Shown here piece by piece: positions 16,004-24,237 of a stretch of DNA of 37,526 nucleotides. Below the pieces are notes generated by a model that worked only from the letters and a program-made list of their open reading frames with translations, was not told where the DNA came from and searched no databases. This DNA comes from Verrucomicrobiota bacterium (lineage in GTDB: Bacteria; Verrucomicrobiota; Verrucomicrobiia; Chthoniobacterales; JACTMZ01). The position numbers and the translations under genes were made by a program. The DNA lies in NCBI GenBank assembly GCA_027624625.1, contig JAQBWH010000018.1:1-37526 (forward strand), written 5' to 3'. Position 1 is the stretch's first letter, and each line of letters starts with the position of its first letter.

Positions 16004-16770
16004 GGGGCGACGAGTGGGCGGCGCCGGCGGTAGCGGGCCAGACGCGGGGCGAGTAAAAACGACTGGAGAAGGAGTCCGGCATGCGCGCGGGCGAGGAGGA
16101 GGTTGTCGCGCAGGTAGTCAAAGTGGCTGATCCCGCCGAGGTTGGCGGCATGATAATGCACGCGGGTGGGCAGGTTCATCGGCGGCACGCCGCGCCAATA
16201 AAGTCGAACGGCGAGTTGGGTGTCGAAATCGAATCGTCGTCCGCCCCGGATCGCACGCAAAGTTTCCAGAGCCGGACCGACGGGGTAAACGCGCAGACCG
16301 AAGAGGGAGTCATCGATGCCACCCCACCAGGTCTCGAGGTTGGCGAACCAATTGCCGGCGCGGCGGCCGACCACCCGCACGGTTGGAGCGTCGGGACCGA
16401 ACACGGGGCGTCCGAGAATCATGGCTTGAGGGTGCAGGCGGGATGCCGCCATGAAACCGGGCAGGTCGGAGGTTTCATGTTGTCCATCGGCATCAAAGAC
16501 GGCGGCGTGGGTCCAGCCTTCCGACTGTGCGAATTCCAAGCCGGTCAAAACGGCGGCGCCTTTGCCCCTGTTCACCGGATGGGAGATGACCCAAAGATCC
16601 TTTTGCCGCGCGGCCAGGTCGCGAATCCTTTGCTCGCTGCCATCCGTCGAGCCGTCCACCACCACCACGACCGGGCGCCAAGTCTCGAGCACCGCGCGCA
16701 CCGTGCTTTCGAGCAGCGGTCCGGAGTTGTAGCTGGGGATGATGACCCCGCGGTGCGGATCGGGCATCAT
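16000..16770 (-). CDS. family 2 glycosyltransferase
   Basis: The 256-residue protein shows the GT-A fold of GT2: VIIPSYNSG (9-17), VVVDGSTDGS (37-45) and the metal-binding DAD at 93-95 (VFDADGQHE). The downstream region (GGRRFDFDTQLAVRLYWRG) resembles dolichol-phosphate-mannose-synthase-like enzymes that act on lipid acceptors. There are two adjacent start codons at 16770 and 16767; the first overlaps the stop of the acyltransferase gene. GT2 enzymes of this type are frequent in aryl polyene, xanthomonadin and flexirubin clusters, where they are proposed to glycosylate the product or its lipid anchor. No long C-terminal membrane domain is present. Confidence 0.88.
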   Translation of the reverse strand: MMPDPHRGVIIPSYNSGPLLESTVRAVLETWRPVVVVVDGSTDGSEQRIRDLAARQKDLWVISHPVNRGKGAAVLTGLEFAQSEGWTHAAVFDADGQHETSDLPGFMAASRLHPQAMILGRPVFGPDAPTVRVVGRRAGNWFANLETWWGGIDDSLFGLRVYPVGPALETLRAIRGGRRFDFDTQLAVRLYWRGVPPMNLPTRVHYHAANLGGISHFDYLRDNLLLARAHAGLLLQSFLLAPRLARYRRRRPLVAP

Positions 16771-17573
16771 GAGGCGCGACGCCGCACGCCGTTTTCGTTG
16801 CGCAGCAAAGAGGCGTGGAAGAATTCTTCGATTTCCGCGGATGTTGCCCGGGCATCTTCGTCAATCTGCGGGAAAAAAACCTGCGACGCGGTCAGGCGGT
16901 AGCGGATGGGGCACGGGGCGGGACGGAAGAAGTTGAAATTGCGTCCGAAATAATCGGAGTCGCATTCGATCAGGACGGTGCGCACCGGTGCGCCGGCGCG
17001 AGCCGCGGCCAGGGCGAATCCGTGGCGGAAGGAACCAACGGGGCATCCCTTGGTGCGCGTGCCTTCGGGGAAGATGAGGACATTGTGGCCGGCCAGAAGG
17101 CGATCGCGGGTATCGCGGACCATGGAAAGCGGGGTGTCGTTGCGGATGAAGCCGCAGAGATGGGCGGTGCCCGACATGACGGGATCGCGGAGCAGGCGGG
17201 AGTTCATCACGCAGTCGAGACCGGGGAGACGGGAACAGAGGATGATGGCATCGAGGATGGACGGATGATTCGGCGCGATGACGGAGCCTTTCCATCCTGC
17301 GGCTTGTTCGAATCCCGAGAATTCCACTTGGATAATGCCCCAGCGCTCGAGGAGCGCGATATAGCGGGCAAAACGCCGATGGAGGTGCAACCGCTCGCCG
17401 GAAGCCGTGCGGCGCCCGCGCCGTGCGGCACGGAGAGTGAGTTGCAGACCTGCGGCGATGAAGTAGAGGTGGGCGGCGGCCTGCCGCCAATAGGGCACGT
17501 GATGGCGGACCGGCCCCGGCGCGGGCGCCAGTTCCGGATTTTCCAACTGGATCGTGGAGGGCGACGTTCGCAT
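16767..17573 (-). CDS. PlsC-type lysophospholipid/1-acylglycerol-phosphate acyltransferase
   Basis: The 268-residue protein has motif I NHPSILD (His103, Asp108) and motif III FPEGTRT (168-174) of the PlsC superfamily, with an N-terminal hydrophobic helix near residues 33-50. It transfers an acyl chain from CoA or ACP to a hydroxyl of a lysolipid or similar acceptor. As first gene of a ten-gene minus-strand operon, and one of several acyltransferase-like proteins in the cluster (with the LpxL-type domain of the exporter and the HxxxD protein), it probably builds the lipid portion of the product rather than bulk phospholipid. The 79-bp gap before the divergent oxidoreductase gene must hold its promoter. 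Confidence 0.87.
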   Translation of the reverse strand: MRTSPSTIQLENPELAPAPGPVRHHVPYWRQAAAHLYFIAAGLQLTLRAARRGRRTASGERLHLHRRFARYIALLERWGIIQVEFSGFEQAAGWKGSVIAPNHPSILDAIILCSRLPGLDCVMNSRLLRDPVMSGTAHLCGFIRNDTPLSMVRDTRDRLLAGHNVLIFPEGTRTKGCPVGSFRHGFALAAARAGAPVRTVLIECDSDYFGRNFNFFRPAPCPIRYRLTASQVFFPQIDEDARATSAEIEEFFHASLLRNENGVRRRAS

Positions 17574-17652
17574 GATGCGTGCTGCCGGGAGGCTAAGTGG
17601 CCCCAGCGATTTTTACCATGACTGTGATCATCTTCGGCCGGAGGCGGATGCC
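17574..17652. promoter_or_regulatory. divergent control region between the two main cluster operons
   Basis: This 79-bp gap separates the first gene of the long minus-strand operon from the plus-strand oxidoreductase operon and is the only space for both promoters. GGAGG at 17640-17644 sits 8 nt before the GTG start at 17653 and is an unusually good ribosome-binding site for this window. On the minus strand a TGG-TAAAAA stretch (about 17619-17627) could serve as an extended -10. No operator is obvious. Confidence 0.35.
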
Positions 17653-18912
17653 GTGAAGACGCGCTCTTCCGATGTGGTCGTGGCGGGGGGAGGTCCGGCC
17701 GGGGTGGCGGCGGCTGTCTCGGCCTCAAGGTCCGGGGCGCGGGTCTTGCTCGTCGAGCGCGAAGCGGGTCTGGGCGGGAATGTGCGGGCGGCGAAGGTGC
17801 ACAGTATTTGCGGACTTTATCGCAGCGCGGCGGGCACAGCTGCCGAGCCTTTGCAAACGGGCCTGGCTATGGAATTTGCCCGGCGGCTTGTCGCGTCCGG
17901 CGGGGCCTGCGGTCCGCAACGTTTCGGCCGGCTCGATGTCTTGCTCCAAGAGCCGGAAGCTTTTGCCCGCCTGTGCGAGGACTGGGTGACGGAAGCCAAG
18001 AACATTGAAGTGATGAGAAACGCGCGCGTGACCAACGGCGAAGTGGAGGGGAGGAGGGTGAAATCCTTGCATCTCGCCACGCCGGCCGGACGGGTCACGA
18101 TTGAAGCCGCTGCCTTCGTGGAGGCCACCGGCGATGGCAATCTGGCTGTGGCGGTGGGCCTTTCTGCCGCGTCTGCTCCCCGGCTGGAACTTCAGCGCCC
18201 GGCTTACATTTTCGGTCTCTGGCCGGTGGCCAGCGTGGCCTTGGCGCCGGCGGCGCGGTTGGCTTGGTCCGCCTTGCTCGTGGCCGCGGTGCGGGACGGG
18301 CGTCTCGGCGCTGGGGCGCTCGGGGCGGCGGTGCGGCCGACTTGTCGTGATGGCATGGTGCGGGTAACGCTCGATTTGGCGGCGGGGGGTGGGGACTACG
18401 ATCCGTGCAATGAGGGGCAGGTGCGGCGATTGACCGCGGAGGCGCGGGAGTCGGCTGAGATGCTGACCGATTTCTTGCGTCGGGAGGCCGCGGGTTTTGA
18501 GAAGGCAGAGGGGTGCAGTTGGCCGGAGCGCATCGGAATCCGCGAGAGCCGGCGGGTGATGGGGCGGCATGTTATCACCGCGCATGAGGTGCTGTCCGGT
18601 GTGGTGCCGGAAGATACGGTTTGTTTTTCGTTTTGGCCCCTCGAGTGGCACGAGGCGGGGGCGGCCATGCGTTTGGTTTATCCGGACAATGGCGCGGTGT
18701 GCGGCGTTCCTCTGCGGGCCTTGCGTTCGCGAGATGCAGACAATGTTTTCCTGGCCGGAAGATGTCTCTCTGCCACGCACGAGGCCCAAGCTGCGCTGCG
18801 GGTCATCGGCACAAGCATGGCGACGGGCCAGGCGGCCGGTCAGGCGGCGGCTTGCTTGTCGCGCGGGGCGGATGTTGATGCCGCGGCGATCCGGGAGGCT
18901 TGTGCCCGATGA
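17653..18912 (+). CDS. FAD-dependent oxidoreductase (FAD_oxidored family)
   Basis: From the GTG at 17653, chosen for the well-placed GGAGG, the protein has 419 residues and begins at the FAD motif VVVAGGGPAG (12-17 GxGxxG). A second cofactor region is DNVFLAGRCLSATHEAQAALR near the C-terminus, with ATGQAAGQAAA, features of the PF12831 FAD-dependent oxidoreductase family. RESRRVMGRHVIT is another conserved stretch. Starts farther upstream, to 17554, would run into the divergent gene. The substrate is unknown. The gene overlaps a methyltransferase gene (ATGA), so both likely tailor the same compound. It is unlike the two halogenase-type flavoproteins, lacking WxWxIP. Confidence 0.78.
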   Translation: MKTRSSDVVVAGGGPAGVAAAVSASRSGARVLLVEREAGLGGNVRAAKVHSICGLYRSAAGTAAEPLQTGLAMEFARRLVASGGACGPQRFGRLDVLLQEPEAFARLCEDWVTEAKNIEVMRNARVTNGEVEGRRVKSLHLATPAGRVTIEAAAFVEATGDGNLAVAVGLSAASAPRLELQRPAYIFGLWPVASVALAPAARLAWSALLVAAVRDGRLGAGALGAAVRPTCRDGMVRVTLDLAAGGGDYDPCNEGQVRRLTAEARESAEMLTDFLRREAAGFEKAEGCSWPERIGIRESRRVMGRHVITAHEVLSGVVPEDTVCFSFWPLEWHEAGAAMRLVYPDNGAVCGVPLRALRSRDADNVFLAGRCLSATHEAQAALRVIGTSMATGQAAGQAAACLSRGADVDAAAIREACAR

Positions 18913-19598
18913 GCGCGGTGGCCGAGACCATTGCCGATGCCTTGGGGGGAAGTCGTTGGCTGCGCGGTTATGTGCGGGGAAAGTTGGGGAGTGATCCGGT
19001 TTTCGAAGCAGGGCGGGCGGTGGTGGCCAGAACCGGCGGGCCGGTGGTGGACCTTGGTTGCGGACTTGGTTTGTTTGGCTTATGGCTGCGGCAGTTGGAG
19101 GTTGATGCGGCCTACCGTGGCTGCGATTTGGGGAGCTGGAAGATCGAGGCGGGGCAGCGGGCGGCCACACAGCTTGGTTGCGAGGACTTCCAACTCCGGG
19201 TGGCGGATATGACGAACTTTTCGCTGGAGGGCGCGAGGACTGTCTGCGCTTTCGATGTGATTCACTACCTCGATGCGGCCGGTCAGGCTTTGCTCATGGA
19301 GCGTCTGATCGACGCGGCCCGCCGTGGAGCCACCGTGTTGGTTCGCACCGGGGTGCGTGGTTGCGGTTGGCGCAGTGCCGTGACCCGGGCCGAGGAATGG
19401 TGGACGCGCGCCAGCGGTTGGATCCGCGGTGGCAAGATCAACTTTCCGCGACTGGAGGACTTGCACGGAGTCTTCGCCGCGGCAGGCTGCCGGGTGGAGG
19501 TGCGACCACTGTGGGGGAAGACGCCCTTCAGCAGTTACTGGCTGGAAGTCACTGCACCAAGAGATTTGCCGCTTGCGAGGACGTGGTCGACGGACTAA
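18909..19598 (+). CDS. class I SAM-dependent methyltransferase
   Basis: The 229-residue protein carries the SAM-binding loop VVDLGCGLG (46-54), an acidic strand end (YRGCDLGS), and FDVIHYLD where motif III/IV is expected. The start at 18909 overlaps the stop of the oxidoreductase gene. Methyltransferases that O- or C-methylate the aryl head group are known in aryl polyene pathways, so this protein is a candidate for that step; regiochemistry and substrate cannot be read from sequence. Confidence 0.8.
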   Translation: MSAVAETIADALGGSRWLRGYVRGKLGSDPVFEAGRAVVARTGGPVVDLGCGLGLFGLWLRQLEVDAAYRGCDLGSWKIEAGQRAATQLGCEDFQLRVADMTNFSLEGARTVCAFDVIHYLDAAGQALLMERLIDAARRGATVLVRTGVRGCGWRSAVTRAEEWWTRASGWIRGGKINFPRLEDLHGVFAAAGCRVEVRPLWGKTPFSSYWLEVTAPRDLPLARTWSTD

Positions 19599-19608
19599 GT
19601 ACAGCGCA

Positions 19609-20022
19609 ATGAAGCTCCTCCCGTTTTTTCTGGCCGCAGTTCTTCTCACTGCTTGCAACAGCCCGCAGCGTTTTGAGGCCAATCGCACGGCGGCCCAATC
19701 TTGGTTGTCCGGAAAAGCCGGGACCGCGCGGGGCGACGTGAGTGGAGCTTGGCGCGACGGGACGCGGGAGGCTTGGGGTGATGCCCGTCTGGTGCAGCGC
19801 GGCAACAAGATCACCGGCACACTTGGCGACTACGAGGTGGACGGTGTGATGAATGGTTCGCGCGTGTTCTTGGCGCTGAAAGCCGACGACTGGTATTATT
19901 ATTCCGTTGAAGCCTTGCACAAAGGCCCGGTGCTGGAGGGGCTTTATTCGCGCGGGGTTCCGGTGCGCTTGATCAAGGGGCAGAGCGAGCCGTTTCTTTT
20001 GCGCCGCGCCTTGTCCAACTAA
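19609..20022 (+). CDS. small predicted lipoprotein at the end of the cluster
   Basis: A 137-residue protein with a type II signal peptide: MKLLPFFLAAVLLTAC, with lipobox LTAC and lipidation at Cys16. The mature part is small and beta-rich (GNKITGTLGDYEVDGVMNGSRVFLAL, in pieces), resembling a compact barrel. The gene begins 10 bp after the methyltransferase and is probably part of the same transcript. Proteins like this are not assigned a role; an outer-membrane helper for product placement is only a guess from position. Its stop overlaps that of the convergent permease gene by 4 bp (20019-20022). Confidence 0.75.
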   Translation: MKLLPFFLAAVLLTACNSPQRFEANRTAAQSWLSGKAGTARGDVSGAWRDGTREAWGDARLVQRGNKITGTLGDYEVDGVMNGSRVFLALKADDWYYYSVEALHKGPVLEGLYSRGVPVRLIKGQSEPFLLRRALSN

Positions 20023-20984
20023 GACGCGCTCTTGTCGCGCGCCAGCGCCAGACGGTCGAGCGTCACGGCGAAGGCGGCCATCAGAACGATCGAAAAAATG
20101 GTGCTGGCAGCCATTTTCTCCCAGGACAGATTCTGCAGGTTGAAGTAGACGAGTTGTCCGATGTTGAGCACGACCAGGCTGCGCAGCAACCACTCGAGGG
20201 GGATTTTGTAGAGTAGGAGAGCGCCGAGGGGAGCCATGACGAGCACAACAGGAAATGCGGTAAGCCAAGTTTGGAATTGGTACGTGGTGAGTGGGGCGTC
20301 GGCCATCCCGCGGTAGGCGAAACCAAGAATGCTGATCGCCGCCATGAGCATGATGCTCGTCTGGGTGGCATTTTTTTCCCTCAGGCGGAAACGCGTGACA
20401 AGCAGGGTGTAGAGCAGGATGTCAGCGCCCGTGCCGAAGAGGCTGGCACACATCCCGCCGGCCAAGAGAACGGCGACGGTGGACAGGCGTCCCTCGGTCA
20501 CGGGAAGCGATGTCTCGCTCCCGCGGTGGTCGCTGAAGAGGTAAGCAACGGTGAAGGTGGTGATCAGGCTGAGGAAGAAAGCCTGGAGGAGGTAGGCGGG
20601 AAGGCTTTGCAGGAATTGCATGCCGAAGACAAAGCCGGCAAAAGCCACCGGCACGTACCAGAGGAGCGGGCGGAAAGCGCGGAGGTCGGTCGCGGGGCGC
20701 GTGAGGATAAAGATGCTGGCACTGGTCATGCCCACGCTCTGGATCATGAGGCTGAAATCGCGAGCCATGGAACGTTCCACCTCGAAGAAGACGCTGAGCA
20801 TGGGGAAAGCCACGGCTCCGCCGCCCTCCGGAGTGATGCCGGCCACAAAACCGCCCAGCACCATGATGGCGGGGTAAAACCAATGGGCAGCGAGAAAGGA
20901 AAAATCGACGAGGCGCGTGACCAGGAGAGCCCAACCGGTGAGGGCGAGACAAAACCAAATCTGAAAGAAGCGCGGGCGCGGCAT
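20019..20984 (-). CDS. TauE/SafE-family sulfite-exporter-like permease
   Basis: A 321-residue integral membrane protein with about eight helices in two homologous halves. Each half has the glycine-rich signature of the TauE/SafE (TSUP) family: GGFVAGITPEGGGAVAFPML in the first and GGMCASLFGTGADILLYTLL in the second. Members move small organosulfur or carboxylate anions across the inner membrane. Nothing nearby identifies the substrate, and the gene is convergent to the cluster, so it is probably not part of it. Confidence 0.85.
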   Translation of the reverse strand: MPRPRFFQIWFCLALTGWALLVTRLVDFSFLAAHWFYPAIMVLGGFVAGITPEGGGAVAFPMLSVFFEVERSMARDFSLMIQSVGMTSASIFILTRPATDLRAFRPLLWYVPVAFAGFVFGMQFLQSLPAYLLQAFFLSLITTFTVAYLFSDHRGSETSLPVTEGRLSTVAVLLAGGMCASLFGTGADILLYTLLVTRFRLREKNATQTSIMLMAAISILGFAYRGMADAPLTTYQFQTWLTAFPVVLVMAPLGALLLYKIPLEWLLRSLVVLNIGQLVYFNLQNLSWEKMAASTIFSIVLMAAFAVTLDRLALARDKSAS

Positions 20985-21002
20985 GGGATGGCGCCGGCAG
21001 GC

Positions 21003-21467
21003 TCAGGCCCGCCAGCGGGGCCAAAAACATCCCGTGGTTTGAGCGTAGGCAGAATAACAGGCATGCCTCCGGCCGAGGAGCCGTTCCTCATGGGCCGCCT
21101 TGCGACGCAGGATGAAGATCAAAATGGCCGTGGCGAGGAGCGAGGGCCAGCTTTGCCGCCAGATGGCCCATCCGGCGGCGAAGAGCATGAGGCTGAGGTA
21201 AAGCGGATGCCGTAAGCGGCGGTAGATGCCGTGGGTGACCAATTTGTTGGTCGCGTGCGGTTGCGGCCACGGGCTGAGGTTGGTGCCGAGGCCGCGTAGA
21301 CCGAGAATCGCCGGCAAGAGGGAGGTGGTCATGATCACCCCTCCCGCAATGGAAATCCAAGCGGCACCATCAGGACGACCGTAGTGCCACCCGGCCCCGA
21401 GCACGGCGGCCAAACCCAGACACTGTGCGGCGGTCCAGGCAAACCCAAGGTAGTCGACCGTCTTCAT
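21003..21467 (-). CDS. ICMT/PEMT-like membrane methyltransferase family protein
   Basis: The 154-residue protein has about four membrane helices and the family stretch GIYRRLRHPLYLSLMLF, followed near the end by AHEERLLGR. This is the conserved RHP...EE pattern of isoprenylcysteine carboxyl methyltransferase/PEMT-like proteins, where the cofactor-binding site lies in the C-terminal half. The bacterial homologues methylate membrane-associated substrates that are mostly unknown. It lies 18 bp upstream of the TauE/SafE gene on the same strand and is probably co-transcribed with it. Confidence 0.78.
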   Translation of the reverse strand: MKTVDYLGFAWTAAQCLGLAAVLGAGWHYGRPDGAAWISIAGGVIMTTSLLPAILGLRGLGTNLSPWPQPHATNKLVTHGIYRRLRHPLYLSLMLFAAGWAIWRQSWPSLLATAILIFILRRKAAHEERLLGRRHACYSAYAQTTGCFWPRWRA

Positions 21468-21479
21468 TTCGGAGGTGCG

Positions 21480-21552
21480 CGCGCCCGGGGAGATTCGAAC
21501 TCCCGACCAATAGATTAGAAATCTACTGCTCTATCCCCTGAGCTACGGGCGC
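21480..21552 (-). tRNA. tRNA-Arg (anticodon UCU)
   Basis: Read on the minus strand, the 7-bp acceptor stem GCGCCCG pairs with CGGGCGC. The D arm is GCTCAGGGGATAGAGC, the anticodon loop TTTCTAA gives UCU, and the T loop is TTCGAAT. The discriminator is G, and CCA is not encoded. Confidence 0.95.
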
Positions 21553-21566
21553 GGATAGGCAGGCTC

Positions 21567-21595
21567 AAAATTGCGCGGCCAAGCGCGATTGTCGA
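21567..21595 (-). promoter_or_regulatory. candidate sigma70-type promoter of tRNA-Arg
   Basis: On the minus strand TCGACA (21590-21595) is followed by a 17-bp spacer and AATTTT (21567-21572), about 14 nt before the mature tRNA. The -35 matches the consensus in five of six bases; the -10 is poor. Confidence 0.35.
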
Positions 21596-21609
21596 GAACG
21601 ACGCGGGGC

Positions 21610-21750
21610 TTAGTCGCTGTGCTCGCTTGCCTCATCGCTGATACGATTGCCGAGCGCGGAAAGGTCATCGCCGAAGCCGCGTGTCGTTTGGCACGAGCAG
21701 AGGCTGCCGAGAAGAAGGAGAGATATCGGGAGTATGAATAAATATTTCAT
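21610..21750 (-). CDS. entericidin-like small lipoprotein
   Basis: A 46-residue protein from the ATG at 21750. It has a type II signal peptide with lipobox LCSC (Cys20) followed by QTTRGFGDDLSALGNRISDE. The C-x-T-x-RG-x-G-x-D arrangement and small size are typical of the entericidin A/B (EcnAB) family of membrane lipoproteins, whose role is connected with envelope stress or programmed lysis in enteric bacteria. It lies between tRNA-Arg and the protease gene, on the same strand as both. A longer open frame reaching into the protease gene is not real. Confidence 0.75.
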   Translation of the reverse strand: MKYLFILPISLLLLGSLCSCQTTRGFGDDLSALGNRISDEASEHSD

Positions 21751-21856
21751 CACGCGGTCCAATTTGCCTGCCGGGATGATGAGATGTCCAGTCTGATCGG
21801 CAGGGTCCGGCCTCCGCCCGATTATTGTCTTTGCCTCCGCTTGGCGGGGGAGGAGG

Positions 21857-24160
21857 TCAGGGGGTGGCGGCATCCTTCGTGGCGGCTCGGGCGGTGACCG
21901 GCTCGGGCCCGAGCAATTTGATGTAGTCCTGCATGATGAGGAGTGCCTCGTCGCGCACAGGATCAACGAAGGGTTCCTCTTCGTCGGGAGCCGACGGATC
22001 TTCGACGTCTTCGGGCTCGGTGTAGGATTGCTTGGGCGGCTTGTCGAGGGACACTTTTTGCAACTCGGCAGACTCCACGGTGTCGAGGGTGACTTCCATG
22101 GCGAAGATCCCGGGTGCGCCGCGTTTTTTCCGCTCGGCCAGGCGCGCCTCGCGACGGGCTTTCTCTCCTTCGATTTCGGCCAGCCGGGTTTTCTTGTTCA
22201 GGCTCACGGCGTTTTCTTCGATGCGGGTGACCAGGCGATCGTAGTCCTCGCGGATGTAGTTGAATTCGGAGTTGGCCGCGACGCGCGACTCGCTGGCAGT
22301 ACGCAGTCGCGGAACAAGGGCGGCGACATTGCCGGTGGGTGTGAACTGGCGCGCGGGAACTTCGTCGTAGCCCAGAGGATTCTTAAGTGAGCCCTCGCCG
22401 ACATCATCTTGGTCGGTCAGTGAGGGGAGGACGATGTCGGAAGCGACTCCGCGCAACTGGGTCGAACCGCCTTTGATGCGGTAGAATTTCTGGATGGTAA
22501 GTTTGACCGCACCGGCCTCGCGGGCCTGGGCGAAGAAGGGCATGAAGCGTTGCACGTCGATCAGGGTTTGCACCGTGCCCTTACCGAAACTTTGCTCGTC
22601 GCCGACCACGATGCCGCGGCCGTAATCTTGGAGGGCGGCCGCGAAAATTTCACTGGCGGAGGCGCTGAGACGGTTCATCAAAACGATGAGGGGCCCCTCC
22701 CAGAGGACGCTTGGGTCGGAGTCGGTCAGGGGATTGATGTTTCCGTCGGTGTCCTTAGCCTGAACTACGGGGCCCTTGGGAATGAAGAGACCGGTGAGGC
22801 GGATCGCTTCATCAAGCGAGCCGCCACTGTCGCGGCGCAGATCGATGATCAGCCCCTCGATATTTTCTTTTTTGAGCCGCTTGAGGAGAGCGGAGACGTC
22901 CTTGGTCGTGCTGCGCGCAGGTTGGCCGCGCTGGTTCATGTTGGCGTAAAAGCTGGGCAGAGTGATCCATCCGATCCGCGTGTCGGTGCCGTCCGGACCA
23001 AGGGTGTCGATGACTTGGGCTTTGGCCTGCTGGTCTTTGAGTTGGACCTCGTCGCGCACGATGGAGATGACCTCTAGCTTGGAGGGATCTGGAGACGCGG
23101 CGGGGAGGACTTGAAGACGCACGGTGGTTCCTTTTTTGCCGCGGATCCGTTCGACCACGCGGTCGAGTTTCATGTCGACGACATCTTCAAATTCTTGGTC
23201 GTCTTGGGCCACGGCGGCAATGCGGTCGTTGACCTTGAGCTTACCGCCACGGTCGGCAGGCCCGCCGGGGACGAGTTCGACAATTTTGGCGTAGCCATCG
23301 TCGTTGCGGAGCACAGCGCCGATGCCGATAAGGGAGAGGCCCATCTGAATATTGAAATTATCCAGCGCGCGCTGGCTCATGTATTCCGAGTGCGGGTCGT
23401 AGCTCTGGGCCAGCGCGGAAAGGAAGGTGTCGGCTTGATCCTCGCGATCATCTTCCTGCAGCGTCTTGAGCAGGCGTTCGTAGCGCTTGGCCACAGTTTC
23501 GACCGGGGTGCGTTTCGGTGGGGAGGCGGGGGCGGCTTCGGCTGTTTTTTCGGTCTTGGGCTGGCCGCCTTCTTTGGAGGCCTCTTCACGTCTTTTGGCC
23601 GCGGCCTCCTCGAGGGCCTGTTGGGCAATGATGGCTTGAAGGAGCTCGGCTTCGAGCCGGTCGGACCAGATTTTGTCTGCCTCGGCCTCGTTGGCTGGCC
23701 ACGGGAGTTTGTCGCGGTTGATTTGTGCGGTGCGGTCGCTGTCAAAAGTAAAGTCCCCTTGGAGTCTTTCCCCGATCCAGCTGACGCGTGCCTCGACCCG
23801 CGAAATAAAGCGGTCGTAAATGTCATGCGCTGGCTTGAGATTTCCGGCGAGGATATCCTCGTGGATCCATTCCCCGTGCTTCGAAGTGAATTCGTCGATG
23901 TCGGCCTGAGTGAAGAAGAGGCGATTGTAGTCGAGCAACTCGAGGTAACGATCGAGGGCTTTGCGGGCTTGGGTGACGCCGGGTTCGACTTCGTTGTTGA
24001 GGCGTTGGCGGCTGAAGTGCGCACTTTCCAGCATCCGGGCCACGGTCTGGGTGATTTCGCCCAGCTGGTTTTCGTCTTTCTCCGGTTTGTCGGCTTGGAC
24101 CGGAGCGAAGGTGGCGAAGGAGGCGGCCAGGGCCAGAGCGATCAGGCGGAAGGAGTTCAT
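21857..24160 (-). CDS. prc: carboxy-terminal processing protease (Prc/Tsp, S41A)
   Basis: A 767-residue protein with signal peptide (MNSFRLIALALAASFATFAP). It has the long helical N-terminal domain of Prc (DRYLELLDYNRLFFTQADID), a PDZ domain around 255-350, and the S41 protease core with the Ser-Lys dyad: Ser501 in RLSASASEI and Lys527 in SFGKGTVQ. The C-terminal region (about 600-720) is the extra domain of the long Prc type. Prc acts in the periplasm, trimming proteins with apolar C-termini, such as lipoproteins and cell-wall hydrolases. A charged low-complexity insert (about 186-215, rich in E, K, A and P) is unusual but short. The gene is divergent from the MBL-fold gene. Confidence 0.92.
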   Translation of the reverse strand: MNSFRLIALALAASFATFAPVQADKPEKDENQLGEITQTVARMLESAHFSRQRLNNEVEPGVTQARKALDRYLELLDYNRLFFTQADIDEFTSKHGEWIHEDILAGNLKPAHDIYDRFISRVEARVSWIGERLQGDFTFDSDRTAQINRDKLPWPANEAEADKIWSDRLEAELLQAIIAQQALEEAAAKRREEASKEGGQPKTEKTAEAAPASPPKRTPVETVAKRYERLLKTLQEDDREDQADTFLSALAQSYDPHSEYMSQRALDNFNIQMGLSLIGIGAVLRNDDGYAKIVELVPGGPADRGGKLKVNDRIAAVAQDDQEFEDVVDMKLDRVVERIRGKKGTTVRLQVLPAASPDPSKLEVISIVRDEVQLKDQQAKAQVIDTLGPDGTDTRIGWITLPSFYANMNQRGQPARSTTKDVSALLKRLKKENIEGLIIDLRRDSGGSLDEAIRLTGLFIPKGPVVQAKDTDGNINPLTDSDPSVLWEGPLIVLMNRLSASASEIFAAALQDYGRGIVVGDEQSFGKGTVQTLIDVQRFMPFFAQAREAGAVKLTIQKFYRIKGGSTQLRGVASDIVLPSLTDQDDVGEGSLKNPLGYDEVPARQFTPTGNVAALVPRLRTASESRVAANSEFNYIREDYDRLVTRIEENAVSLNKKTRLAEIEGEKARREARLAERKKRGAPGIFAMEVTLDTVESAELQKVSLDKPPKQSYTEPEDVEDPSAPDEEEPFVDPVRDEALLIMQDYIKLLGPEPVTARAATKDAATP

Positions 24161-24237
24161 TTAGTTGTGATAAAGAGGTCGCCTTGACTGACGGATTGCG
24201 CAAGGAAAATGAGACACGTAGGTTTGACCGACCAAGT

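Noticed and set aside
17725..19170. 481-codon minus-strand open frame
   Set aside because: Shadow of the oxidoreductase and methyltransferase genes, with low-complexity Arg/Pro/His content.
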